This document shows, in pieces, positions 40,445-49,167 of a stretch of 64,000 nucleotides of DNA (positions are counted from its first letter, which is position 1; every line of letters starts with the position of its first letter). Made by a program: the position numbers and the translations under genes. The stretch comes from an uncultured Eubacteriales bacterium (GTDB lineage: Bacteria; Bacillota; Clostridia; Oscillospirales; Acutalibacteraceae), in assembly GCA_934552855.1 (NCBI GenBank), contig CAKTEU010000006.1, positions 1 through 64,000 on the forward strand, given 5' to 3'. The notes beneath the pieces were generated by a model. It searched no databases. It was not told where the DNA came from and worked only from the letters and a program-made list of their open reading frames with translations.

Positions 40445-41485
40445 ATGAAAAATAAATTTCCGAGTCTACATCTTAAAGCAGACGACTTTCTTCCCGCATC
40501 TGCGGATGAAAAAGAAAGCCTTGTTGTAATGCGCAAAAGCGTAAACTTTTGGGCGGACGGACTTCGCCGCCTGAGAAAAAACAAAATTGCAATGGTCAGC
40601 CTTATTTTCATTTTGGTTATCATTGTTTTTGCTTACATTCTTCCCCGGTTCTGGCCGTACAGCTATGAACAGCAGATTCAGGGAAGCGAAAACCTTGCGC
40701 CCTTTGAATACGGCGCTGCAGAACAGGCTCTTATTGACAAGGGCGAAAGCGTTTTTCCGCATATCTGCGGAACCGATAAGCTCGGCCGTGATTTTGCCGT
40801 TCGTCTTATGATGGGAACAAGAATCAGTCTTACTGTAGGTCTTGTTTGTGCGGCTCTTGTTTTGCTTGTCGGTTCGGCATTCGGCGCAATTGCGGGTTTT
40901 GCCGGCGGCTGGGTCGATAACATCATGATGCGTTTTACCGATATCCTTTACACAATTCCGGATATCCTTCTTATAATTATTCTTTCAATGGCTCTGCGGC
41001 CGAAACTTGAAGACCTTTCAACCCATGCGGGCTTTGCTTGGATGCAAACCGTGGGACCGAACATGATTGCGATTTTCCTCGTTTTCATTTTGCTTTATTG
41101 GGTCGGAATGGCACGAATCACCCGTTCCCAGGTGCTTGTTCTCAAAGAGTCCGAGTATGTTACCGCAGCCCGTGCGCTCGGTGCAAACGGTTCAAGAATA
41201 ATCAGAAAGCACCTTCTCACAAACTGCATCGGAACTCTTATCGTTACAACAACGCTTCAGATTCCGTCGGCAATTTTTACCGAAAGCTATCTTTCTTTCC
41301 TCGGTCTCGGCGTTGCCGCTCCGATGCCGTCGCTCGGTTCGCTTGCAACCGATGCGGTTAAGGGTATGAACACTTATCCGCACCTTCTTTTCATGCCGGC
41401 AATACTCATCAGCGTTGTCATTCTTGCGTTCAACCTTTTCGGCGACGGACTTCGCGACGCATTTGACCCGAAACTTAAAAACTGA
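40445..41485 (+). CDS. oppC: oligopeptide ABC transporter permease OppC
   Basis: This 346-residue permease has the OppC-type N-terminal extension: a soluble stretch before the first helix, with WADGLRRLRKNKIAMVSL. A periplasmic-side loop of about 60 residues with GTDKLGRDFAVRLMMG follows. The EAA loop is SEYVTAARALGANGSRIIRK. It pairs with OppB to form the channel. A GGAGCGG ribosome binding site precedes the ATG. Confidence 0.93.
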   Translation: MKNKFPSLHLKADDFLPASADEKESLVVMRKSVNFWADGLRRLRKNKIAMVSLIFILVIIVFAYILPRFWPYSYEQQIQGSENLAPFEYGAAEQALIDKGESVFPHICGTDKLGRDFAVRLMMGTRISLTVGLVCAALVLLVGSAFGAIAGFAGGWVDNIMMRFTDILYTIPDILLIIILSMALRPKLEDLSTHAGFAWMQTVGPNMIAIFLVFILLYWVGMARITRSQVLVLKESEYVTAARALGANGSRIIRKHLLTNCIGTLIVTTTLQIPSAIFTESYLSFLGLGVAAPMPSLGSLATDAVKGMNTYPHLLFMPAILISVVILAFNLFGDGLRDAFDPKLKN

Positions 41486-41502
41486 CGAAGGAGGACGAGA
41501 TT

Positions 41503-42498
41503 TTGGCTGAAAAACTTTTGGAAATTAAGGACGAAAGACTCTCGTTCTTCACACCGGCGGGCGAAGTTAAAGCGCTCAGCGGCGTTTCATTCTCAATGGA
41601 AGAGGGTGAAGTGCTCGGAATCGTCGGCGAATCCGGTTCGGGAAAATCCGTAACCGCATACTCCGTTATGGGGCTTACCGCTTATCCCGGAAAGCTCATC
41701 GGCGGAACGATCCGCTTTAACGGCCACGAAATTGAAAAAATGACCGAAAAAGAGATGCGTGCAATCCGAGGAAATGAGGTTTCAATCATCTTTCAGGATC
41801 CGATGACGAGCCTTAACCCGGTTTATACAATCGGCGACCAGATTACGGAAGTTATTTTTCTTCACACCGATAAAACAAAAAAAGAAGCTTATGACCGTGC
41901 AAAGGAGCTTCTTGAGCTTGTTGGAATCAACGAGCCCGAAAAGCGCCTCAAACAGTATCCGCACGAACTTTCCGGCGGAATGAGACAGCGTGTTATGATT
42001 GCGATTGCCCTTGCGTGCGAACCGAAGCTTCTTATTGCGGACGAACCGACAACCGCACTTGACGTTACAATTCAGGCGCAGATTCTTGACCTTATGCAGG
42101 ATCTTCGCAAAAAGCTCGGCATGAGTATCATTATGATTACGCACGACCTTGGCGTTGTTGCAAGTATGTGCGAAAAAATTGCCGTAATGTATGCCGGTCA
42201 CATTGTTGAATACGGTACTGCAGACGAAATTTTCTATAACCCGAAGCATGAATACACAAAAGGCCTTATTAAGTCGATTCCGAAGCTTAACGCAGAAACG
42301 ATTGAAAGGCTTGTTCCGATTGAAGGTCAGCCCGTTGACCTTCTCAATCCGCCGAAGGGTTGTCCGTTTGCGCCGAGATGCGCAAGCTGCATGAAAATCT
42401 GCCTTCGTGAAATGCCGCCAAAAACGGAACTTTCCGAAACGCATTACAGCCATTGCTGGCTGCTTCAAAAAGAACAGTTTGAGAAAGGGGAGGAATAA
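41503..42498 (+). CDS. oppD: oligopeptide ABC transporter ATPase OppD
   Basis: This 331-residue ATPase has Walker A GESGSGKS, signature LSGGMRQR, Walker B LLIADEPTTALD and the switch His in MITHDLG. The Opp/Dpp C-terminal extension carries the Cys motif GCPFAPRCASCMKICLRE, which in this family binds an iron-sulphur cluster. It starts at TTG (41503) after GAAGGAGG. oppF starts 2 bases after the stop. Confidence 0.94.
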   Translation: MAEKLLEIKDERLSFFTPAGEVKALSGVSFSMEEGEVLGIVGESGSGKSVTAYSVMGLTAYPGKLIGGTIRFNGHEIEKMTEKEMRAIRGNEVSIIFQDPMTSLNPVYTIGDQITEVIFLHTDKTKKEAYDRAKELLELVGINEPEKRLKQYPHELSGGMRQRVMIAIALACEPKLLIADEPTTALDVTIQAQILDLMQDLRKKLGMSIIMITHDLGVVASMCEKIAVMYAGHIVEYGTADEIFYNPKHEYTKGLIKSIPKLNAETIERLVPIEGQPVDLLNPPKGCPFAPRCASCMKICLREMPPKTELSETHYSHCWLLQKEQFEKGEE

Positions 42499-42500
42499 AG

Positions 42501-43496
42501 ATGAGCGACAACAAAAAGCTTGTTGAAATTGAGCATCTTCAACAGTACTTCCCGGCAGGCGGAAGAGGAAAAAACAAAAAGGTTGTTCAGGCGGTTGACG
42601 ATGTTTCGTTTTTCATCAACAAGGGCGAAACCCTCGGCCTTGTTGGCGAATCCGGCTGCGGAAAAACAACCGTCGGCCGTACTATTCTTCGCCTTTATGA
42701 ACCGACGGACGGAAAAATCGTCTATGACGGCAACGTGATTTTTGACAAGAAAAATAAGGTTTCCGTCAATATGCTCCCGTACCGCCGCAAAATGCAGATG
42801 GTTTTTCAAGACCCGTATGCAAGCCTTGACCCAAGAATGACAATCGGCGACATTGTCGGCGAAGCAATTGACATTCATAAGCTTACCGCAAACAAAAAGG
42901 AAAGACGTGACAGAATCATCTCGCTGCTTGAAACGGTTGGACTCAACAGCGAACACGCAAACCGCTATCCGCATGAATTTTCCGGCGGCCAGCGTCAGCG
43001 TGTCGGCATTGCAAGAGCACTTGCCGTTAACCCGGAATTTATCGTTTGCGATGAACCTGTTTCCGCCTTGGACGTTTCAATTCAGGCGCAGGTTGTCAAT
43101 ATGTTTGAAGATTTGCAGAAGGAATTGGGCTTGACTTATCTTTTCATTGCGCACGACCTCAGCGTTGTTCGCCATATCTCAAACAGAATCGGCGTTATGT
43201 ATCTCGGAAAGCTTGTTGAGCTTGCAGACAGCTTTGAACTCATTTCAAAAAGCGTTCACCCGTATACAAGAAGTCTTATTTCCGCAATTCCGGAAGCAGA
43301 CCCGATAACCGCCCGTGCTTCAAAGCGTATTTTGCTTCAGGGCGATGTTCCGAGTCCGCTCAATCCGCCGAGCGGCTGCCGTTTCAGAACTCGCTGCCCT
43401 TATGCGGACGAACTTTGCGCAAAGGAATGCCCGGCATTCAAAGAAGTAAGCCCCGGCCACTTTGCTGCGTGTCATCACCTTGACAAGGTGAACTGA
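42501..43496 (+). CDS. oppF: oligopeptide ABC transporter ATPase OppF
   Basis: This 331-residue ATPase has Walker A GESGCGKT, signature FSGGQRQR, Walker B FIVCDEPVSALD and the C-terminal Cys motif GCRFRTRCPYADELCAKECP. It is the partner of OppD in the asymmetric ATPase dimer. GAAAGGGGAGG overlaps the end of oppD, indicating translational coupling. Confidence 0.94.
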   Translation: MSDNKKLVEIEHLQQYFPAGGRGKNKKVVQAVDDVSFFINKGETLGLVGESGCGKTTVGRTILRLYEPTDGKIVYDGNVIFDKKNKVSVNMLPYRRKMQMVFQDPYASLDPRMTIGDIVGEAIDIHKLTANKKERRDRIISLLETVGLNSEHANRYPHEFSGGQRQRVGIARALAVNPEFIVCDEPVSALDVSIQAQVVNMFEDLQKELGLTYLFIAHDLSVVRHISNRIGVMYLGKLVELADSFELISKSVHPYTRSLISAIPEADPITARASKRILLQGDVPSPLNPPSGCRFRTRCPYADELCAKECPAFKEVSPGHFAACHHLDKVN

Positions 43497-43591
43497 ATAA
43501 TTTTAGGTATTTGTTGCGCATTTTTGCTTCTTACTGCGCAATGGGTATAAATCAATGGCTAAAGCCAAAAATCTACAAAGGAGATGCATTT

Positions 43592-45271
43592 ATGAAAACC
43601 AGAAGAATTATTTCAATCGTTCTGGCAATCGTGCTTGTCTTTTCTTGCGTTGCCTGCCTTTCCGGCTGCAACAAGGACAAAGCAAGCGGTTCGGAAGTAA
43701 CCGTTCAAATCGGTCCGAACCCGGAAACACTTGACCCGGCTCTTAACAGTGCTGTTGACGGCGGTAACATGCTCATCACACTTTTTGAGACTCTCCTTAT
43801 CATCGACCAGGATAATAAGGTTCAGCCCGGTCAGGCAGAAAAGTATGAAGTCAGCGATGACGGTCTTACATGGACTTTCACAATGCGTGACGGTCTTAAA
43901 TGGTCAGACGGTTCAGAGCTTAACGCAAAGGACTTCGAGTACACCTTCAAGCGTCTTGCAGACGTAAAGCTTGCCGCTCCGTATGCTGAAACCGTAATCG
44001 GCATGATTGACGGTTATAAGGACGCAATCGGCAACCCGGACAAAAAGGGCAAGACCACAACCAAACCGGACCCCGAAAAGCTCAATGTTAAAGCAAGCGA
44101 AGACGGAAAGACTCTTACCATCAAGCTTTCCTATCCGTGCTCATACTTTGACAAGATCGTTGCTTTCGGAACCATGAGCCCTGTTCAAAAGGCTACTGTT
44201 GAAGCTAACGGCGACGCTTGGGCAACCAAGCCGGAAACCTATATCTGCAACGGTCCTTACACTATTGAAAAGTGGACTCCGGGTGAAAGAATCGTTTGCA
44301 AGAAGAACGTTAACTATGTCGGCGGCTGGGATTCCTCAAAGATCGTTACCGACAAGCTCAACTTCCTTCTTCTTGAAGATTCAAGCGCATCATATACAGC
44401 TTACACCAGCGGTCAGGCTCAGATGATTAAGGACGTTCCGACTGAAGAAATCCCCGGCCTCAAAAAGGCTGAGGACGGCGGCGACTTCTATGTTGACACC
44501 ATTCTCGGAACATACTACCTTAACATGAACCTCAACAAAGAGCCGTTCAACAACATTAACGTTCGTAAGGCTCTTAACCTTGCAATCGACCGTGATTACA
44601 TTGCCAACACCATCATGCAGGGCACATACTCACCGGCTTATAACTTCATGGGTCCGGGCGTTGTTGATGCAGAAGGTATGTTCTTTGACAATGCTGTTGC
44701 CGACAATAACGGCGAAACCTACATCAGCAAGGATTATGAAGCAAACTTTGAAGAAGCAAAGAAAGCTCTTGCAGAAGCCGGCTATCCGGACGGAAAGGGC
44801 TTCCCGACCATCACATACTCAACCAACGATTCAGGTTATCATGTTGCTGTTGCCGAATACCTCCAGCAGGCTTATAAGAAGCTCGGCATCACCATGAAGA
44901 TCGACAAGGTTGACTGGTCATCATTCACCCCGCAGCGTCGTGCAGGCGATTACGAAATGGCTCGTAACGGCTGGGTAATGGACTATAACGATGCTTCGAA
45001 CATGCTTGAGATCTTCTATTCCTCAAACGGTAACAACGACGGTAAGTATAAGAGTGCAGCATTTGACAAGGCTATCGACGACTCAAAGGTTGCAGATTCC
45101 AAGGCTCACTTTGCAGCTCTTCACGAAGCTGAAAAGGCAATGATGGAAGACTATGCTTGCATCCCCGTTGCATATTACAACGATTTCTGGCTCCAGAGCC
45201 CGACTCTTAAGGGTACCTGGCACAGTCCGTATGGCTACTGGTACTTCCAGTATGCTTATATCGAGGGTTAA
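43592..45271 (+). CDS. oppA: oligopeptide-binding lipoprotein OppA
   Basis: This 559-residue substrate-binding protein of the SBP_bac_5 family has a lipoprotein signal with lipobox CLSGC, so the mature chain is anchored to the outer face of the membrane. Family blocks include GPNPETLDPALNS, GLTWTFTMRDGLKWSDGSEL, NVRKALNLAIDRDYI and AEAGYPDGKGFPTI. AAAGGAG lies before the ATG at 43592; the frame extends upstream to 43511, but those residues precede the signal peptide. It is last in the operon, closed by the terminator at 45315. Confidence 0.94.
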   Translation: MKTRRIISIVLAIVLVFSCVACLSGCNKDKASGSEVTVQIGPNPETLDPALNSAVDGGNMLITLFETLLIIDQDNKVQPGQAEKYEVSDDGLTWTFTMRDGLKWSDGSELNAKDFEYTFKRLADVKLAAPYAETVIGMIDGYKDAIGNPDKKGKTTTKPDPEKLNVKASEDGKTLTIKLSYPCSYFDKIVAFGTMSPVQKATVEANGDAWATKPETYICNGPYTIEKWTPGERIVCKKNVNYVGGWDSSKIVTDKLNFLLLEDSSASYTAYTSGQAQMIKDVPTEEIPGLKKAEDGGDFYVDTILGTYYLNMNLNKEPFNNINVRKALNLAIDRDYIANTIMQGTYSPAYNFMGPGVVDAEGMFFDNAVADNNGETYISKDYEANFEEAKKALAEAGYPDGKGFPTITYSTNDSGYHVAVAEYLQQAYKKLGITMKIDKVDWSSFTPQRRAGDYEMARNGWVMDYNDASNMLEIFYSSNGNNDGKYKSAAFDKAIDDSKVADSKAHFAALHEAEKAMMEDYACIPVAYYNDFWLQSPTLKGTWHSPYGYWYFQYAYIEG

Positions 45272-45314
45272 TTTATAATTTACTCTCGAAACTAAAGCTT
45301 AAATAAAGCTGATT

Positions 45315-45347
45315 GCCCGCATCGAAAGATGCGGGTTTAATTTTTTT
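45315..45347 (+). terminator. opp operon terminator
   Basis: The perfect stem CCCGCATC-GAAA-GATGCGGG is followed by TTTAATTTTTTT. Confidence 0.92.
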
Positions 45348-45444
45348 AAATATGTATATTTCTGTGCTGTAACCAACAACGGTTAATTTTGTGGGATAAT
45401 TAACCTGAAAATATTTGAGCTTTTGCTCGTTGGGAGAAATTAAA

Positions 45445-47193
45445 ATGACGAAGAAAAGAATCCTTTCGTTTGCACTTGTTCTTGCAATGCTTTTTTCGCT
45501 CACCGCAACGCCGGCTTTTGCCGCCGATGCAGGCGAAACGGTTAAAACGTTTTTTAAAGACGCACTGACAAAAACAATAGGTTTTGTTATGGAAACGCTC
45601 ACGGGAGCAATCAACCGCACCGCTTCCGGAAAAGGCGTTATTGTTGAAGAAAAGGACTTTACTCTCACCGATTTTTACTCGGGAACAGAAACCTTTCTTT
45701 CAAAGCCCGCCGCCGGTGCACGCTGGGCGCTCGGTTACAACACTCAAAGTCTTGTTCCGGAAAACAGAGATGAATATAACCTTTATCTCGGCGGTTTTAT
45801 TGATGCAAAAAACGGCTTTTCAAACAAAGTTAAAGATGTTTATGACGACATGAAGGTCAGAACAATTGCGCTTTCCGATTCAAGCGGAAGGGGAACGGCG
45901 GTTTTTGCAACCATTGACTGCATCGGAATGACGAATACCGACATCAGAGATATTCGTGCAATGCTCTCTGATTTTGCAAAGGAAAACAACATCAACTCAA
46001 TCAATATTTTTGCAACCCATTGCCATTCCTGCATTGATACTCAGGGACTTTGGACAGACAATGTTAAAACAATTTTAAAAAACATTTTCTCATCCTATAC
46101 GGGATTCGGAACGCCGCAAAAGGGAACCGATGAAAAGTATATGAAGTTCCTTTTTGAAAAAGTTACTCTTTCGGTCAAAAACGCCGTTACCTCAATGAAA
46201 ACGGGAGAACTCACTCTTTCAAAAAAAGATATCGGCGCAGAATACTTTAGCAATAAAAACAGAACGACCGCAACCGCAGTTATGAGCAACCTTACAAAAT
46301 TCACGTTCAATCCCGATGACGGCTCAACGCCAACGATTATTGCAAACATGGCCGCTCACCCGGACATTGTTGGACTCCCGACAGACCAGGACGATTCAAA
46401 CGGGCAGGTTCTTTCCGGCGACTATGTTTATTATATCGGCGAAACGCTGAATGAAGCGGGCTATAACTTTATGTTCTTCAACGGTGCAATCTGCGGAATA
46501 TATATCGGAAGAGGACCGTCAAACGATAACGTTGAACTTAAAAGACGAGTTGACATTTCGGTTCGTTACGGTCATGAAATCGGACGTATGCTTCTTGCAA
46601 TGAATATGACCGAGGACGAAATCAAAAAAGACCCGTTCCTTTCCGTAACCGGCGACAGCGAAGAGAACATGAACCGTGAAGGCTATACGCTTTGGTATAA
46701 GGACTGGAAACCGGTTGAAGCAAAAAAAGTTGAGCCGCTTCTCAACGTCCGTGTCAAAGCAATAAGGCCGGTTGTTACGAATAACGTTATTCTTTTTGCC
46801 GGAAAGCTTCGCCTTGTTAATCACACAATGCTCAAGGGTGAGGACGGCAAGTTTAAGGTTGCAACGGAAATCGGATTTGTTCAAATCGGTTCGCAAAAAA
46901 TTGTGATGATGCCGGGTGAAATCAGCCAGGATCTTGTTGCCGGCGGCGCATCGCTGACAAAGGAAGGTTCAATCAATCACAAGGACTTCACCGAAAAAAC
47001 AGTTTATGAACTTTTCGGCGATGATACAATTGTTTTCGGCCTTGCAAACGACGCAATAGGTTATGTTGTTCCGGATAACGATTACTGTATGGGTCTTGTT
47101 TTTGATCATTATCAGGAAACCCTTTCGCTCGGAAAAAATACTGCTTCGTTCCTTATGAATGAGTATGCCGCCCTTGCAAAAGAGGTTGGATAA
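45445..47193 (+). CDS. secreted neutral/alkaline ceramidase-like protein
   Basis: The 582-residue product begins with a signal peptide (MTKKRILSFALVLAMLFSLT...AFA). The body resembles the neutral/alkaline non-lysosomal ceramidase catalytic domain. It has a strand ending FATIDCIGM, the metal-binding-like block IFATHCHSCIDTQG, a later MAAHPDIVG and the C-terminal MPGEIS. In the family such His residues bind zinc and the enzyme cleaves the amide of N-acyl sphingosines. Many bacterial relatives have unknown substrates. The usual THSHSGP-like motif is altered here to THCHSCID, so activity is uncertain. GGGAG precedes the ATG at 45445. It is followed at a 160-base distance by the condensation-domain gene, which has its own promoter. 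Confidence 0.7.
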   Translation: MTKKRILSFALVLAMLFSLTATPAFAADAGETVKTFFKDALTKTIGFVMETLTGAINRTASGKGVIVEEKDFTLTDFYSGTETFLSKPAAGARWALGYNTQSLVPENRDEYNLYLGGFIDAKNGFSNKVKDVYDDMKVRTIALSDSSGRGTAVFATIDCIGMTNTDIRDIRAMLSDFAKENNINSINIFATHCHSCIDTQGLWTDNVKTILKNIFSSYTGFGTPQKGTDEKYMKFLFEKVTLSVKNAVTSMKTGELTLSKKDIGAEYFSNKNRTTATAVMSNLTKFTFNPDDGSTPTIIANMAAHPDIVGLPTDQDDSNGQVLSGDYVYYIGETLNEAGYNFMFFNGAICGIYIGRGPSNDNVELKRRVDISVRYGHEIGRMLLAMNMTEDEIKKDPFLSVTGDSEENMNREGYTLWYKDWKPVEAKKVEPLLNVRVKAIRPVVTNNVILFAGKLRLVNHTMLKGEDGKFKVATEIGFVQIGSQKIVMMPGEISQDLVAGGASLTKEGSINHKDFTEKTVYELFGDDTIVFGLANDAIGYVVPDNDYCMGLVFDHYQETLSLGKNTASFLMNEYAALAKEVG

Positions 47194-47267
47194 AACAAAA
47201 ATGAGAGAATTCAAACAACTGCCGTTCAATTGTAATACAATATGTTCAAGTTTTGTTCATAAAATTA

Positions 47268-47296
47268 TTGACTTGAATTTTACTTTGTGATATCAT
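47268..47296 (+). promoter_or_regulatory. promoter of the condensation-domain/ACP operon
   Basis: TTGACT (47268-47273), 17-base spacer, TATCAT (47291-47296). Confidence 0.7.
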
Positions 47297-47352
47297 ATCT
47301 ACAATTGAGCGCAGCTCCATAAAAGAAGAAATATCGGAAAGAAGTTGAATGA

Positions 47353-48750
47353 ATGAAAAACATTGATAAGGTTATTACAGAACCGCTTTATGACCTCATT
47401 CCCTCTCAGCAGACCATGTATATGATGGTTAAGTACAGCTTTCACAAGCAGCTTGTCCAGATTCCGATTTCGTTTTCGGTTGAAAAAGACATTGATTTTG
47501 GCGTTCTGAAGCGTGCTTTTAATATTGAAATTGAACGTAACGACAGCTTGCGCCTTCGTTATGTCATAATTAACAAACAGATTAAGCAATATTTTCTTAA
47601 GCGTTACACGATGAATTATATTCAAATCAAACGCTTTAAAAATCTTGAAGAACAGGAAGCCTTCTTTTCAAAGGATGCTCAAAAGCCCATTCATTTTCTC
47701 AAGGATGAATGCTACAGAGTAATGTTCTTCAAAACCGAAGGTGTCGGAAGCGGAATTTATTTTAACATCAGTCACCTGAGCATGGATGCGATGGGCATTG
47801 TTGTTACCCTTGCGGATTTGTTCAGAGTGTATAAGGCACTTATGACCGGCTCGGAAATGCCAGCCCCGCTTGATAAGTATGAAGATTATATTAAAGAAGA
47901 GTTTGGCCGCCTTGCCGACAAAAAGAAAATGGCAAAGCATGAGGAGTTTTACAAAAGATACTTCCTCAAGGGCGGCGAACCGTTTCATGCGAATGTTCAC
48001 GGTCCCGAACTTCTTGAAAAATACAGAAAAAAGAAGAAAAATCCAAACCTTCGTGTTCCGCCGGCATATAATCCGCTTTGGGATAAATGCGACATGATTG
48101 TTAAGCATATCGATGCCGAAGACGCAAAGAAGATTTTTGAATACTGCCTTGAAAAAAAGATTGCTCCTGAAAGCATTCTTCAGCTTGGACTGAGAACATA
48201 TTGCTCAGCGGTCAACTACAGAACGCCGGACGTTTTCATTCAGTCGCTTTGCAGCAAACGTGCAAAGCACAATGAAAAAAACATGGGCGGCTGCATTACT
48301 CAGCCTTTGCAGCTGAGAACAATAATCCCCGAAGATTACACTTTTGAGCAGGCGTTGAATGAAATAACAAGCGTAAGAACAAGCTTGTTTATGCATTCGG
48401 CATATCCTTACGGACTTGCGTTGAACCTTTCAAGGGAGATATATAATTACAATATGATTCAGGGTCCGGCTTGCATGATGTTCTCGTGGATACCGGTTCC
48501 GATAGGCCCGCTTGTTCCGTTTAAGTTTGATTTCAGGGGATATAATCTCGGAAGATACTTCACTCCGCTTTATGTTATTACTCATCCCGACCCGGAAACT
48601 CAGGGAATAAAGTGTGAATATATGTATCGTGTTAAACTTGCAACGGCTGAAGATATTGAAAAGCTTCATGAAAATATGGTGAAAACAGTTATTGCCGGTA
48701 TTGAAAATCCGAACATCAAAATCGGCGAACTTCTTGACAATGTAAAATAA
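47353..48750 (+). CDS. stand-alone condensation-domain acyltransferase-like protein
   Basis: The 465-residue cytosolic protein matches the fold of NRPS condensation domains and related acyltransferases. An N-terminal half contains the catalytic motif ISHLSMDAMG, corresponding to HHxxxDG with the first His replaced by Ser and the second, catalytic His and the Asp kept. A C-terminal half includes TQPLQLRTIIPEDYTFEQAL. No adenylation or carrier domain is fused. The next gene, 32 bases downstream, encodes a carrier protein, so the enzyme probably transfers an ACP-bound acyl group to an amine or alcohol, or joins two carrier-bound units. Substrates are unknown. The ATG at 47353 follows GGAAAGAAG. 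Confidence 0.72.
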   Translation: MKNIDKVITEPLYDLIPSQQTMYMMVKYSFHKQLVQIPISFSVEKDIDFGVLKRAFNIEIERNDSLRLRYVIINKQIKQYFLKRYTMNYIQIKRFKNLEEQEAFFSKDAQKPIHFLKDECYRVMFFKTEGVGSGIYFNISHLSMDAMGIVVTLADLFRVYKALMTGSEMPAPLDKYEDYIKEEFGRLADKKKMAKHEEFYKRYFLKGGEPFHANVHGPELLEKYRKKKKNPNLRVPPAYNPLWDKCDMIVKHIDAEDAKKIFEYCLEKKIAPESILQLGLRTYCSAVNYRTPDVFIQSLCSKRAKHNEKNMGGCITQPLQLRTIIPEDYTFEQALNEITSVRTSLFMHSAYPYGLALNLSREIYNYNMIQGPACMMFSWIPVPIGPLVPFKFDFRGYNLGRYFTPLYVITHPDPETQGIKCEYMYRVKLATAEDIEKLHENMVKTVIAGIENPNIKIGELLDNVK

Positions 48751-48782
48751 AATCAGTAATTTATTAAAGGAGACATAGATTT

Positions 48783-49013
48783 ATGCTTGAAAGACTCAAA
48801 AAAGTAATTTGTGAATATGCGGACATTTCTGCCGATCAAATTACGGAAGAAACCAACATTAGAACAGAGCTTGGCCTTAACTCGCTTGAACTTATCAACA
48901 TGGCTGTTGCGATTGAAGATGAATTCGGCGTTGAAATTCCCGACCGTGAAGCACTCGGAATTGAAACTGTCGGCGACACCATCAAACTCATCGAAAAATA
49001 TATGAACGCATAA
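48783..49013 (+). CDS. acyl/peptidyl carrier protein partner of the condensation enzyme
   Basis: This 76-residue carrier protein has its phosphopantetheine Ser in the motif LGLNSLELINM, followed by EDEFGVEIPDREALGIETVG. The Asn before the Ser differs from the DSLDL of fatty-acid ACPs and is usual in specialised carriers. AAAGGAG lies upstream. It forms a two-gene operon with the condensation-domain gene, closed by the terminator at 49033. It is distinct from the ACP at 6741 (GADSIDL). Confidence 0.88.
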   Translation: MLERLKKVICEYADISADQITEETNIRTELGLNSLELINMAVAIEDEFGVEIPDREALGIETVGDTIKLIEKYMNA

Positions 49014-49032
49014 TTGAACTGAACTTTTTAAA

Positions 49033-49074
49033 GAGGGAAAAATCGGCTTTTCGGTTTTTCCTTCTTTTTCTTTT
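49033..49074 (+). terminator. terminator of the condensation/ACP operon
   Basis: Stem GAGGGAAAAA...TTTTTCCTTC with one mismatch, followed by TTTTTCTTTTT. Confidence 0.75.
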
Positions 49075-49104
49075 TACGGTAATTTATTTTTTAAGTTGTT
49101 CCTA

Positions 49105-49133
49105 TTGAAAAAAAACTGCGTTTATGATAATAT
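49105..49133 (+). promoter_or_regulatory. promoter of the Cys-type hydrolase paralogue
   Basis: TTGAAA (49105-49110), 17-base spacer, TAATAT (49128-49133). Confidence 0.65.
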
Positions 49134-49167
49134 TATGTTGATATGTTTGAGTAACGGAGGTTAAATT

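Noticed and set aside
47353..49013. Full non-ribosomal peptide synthetase cluster
   Set aside because: Only a single condensation domain and one carrier protein are present; no adenylation, ketosynthase or thioesterase module lies in the window.
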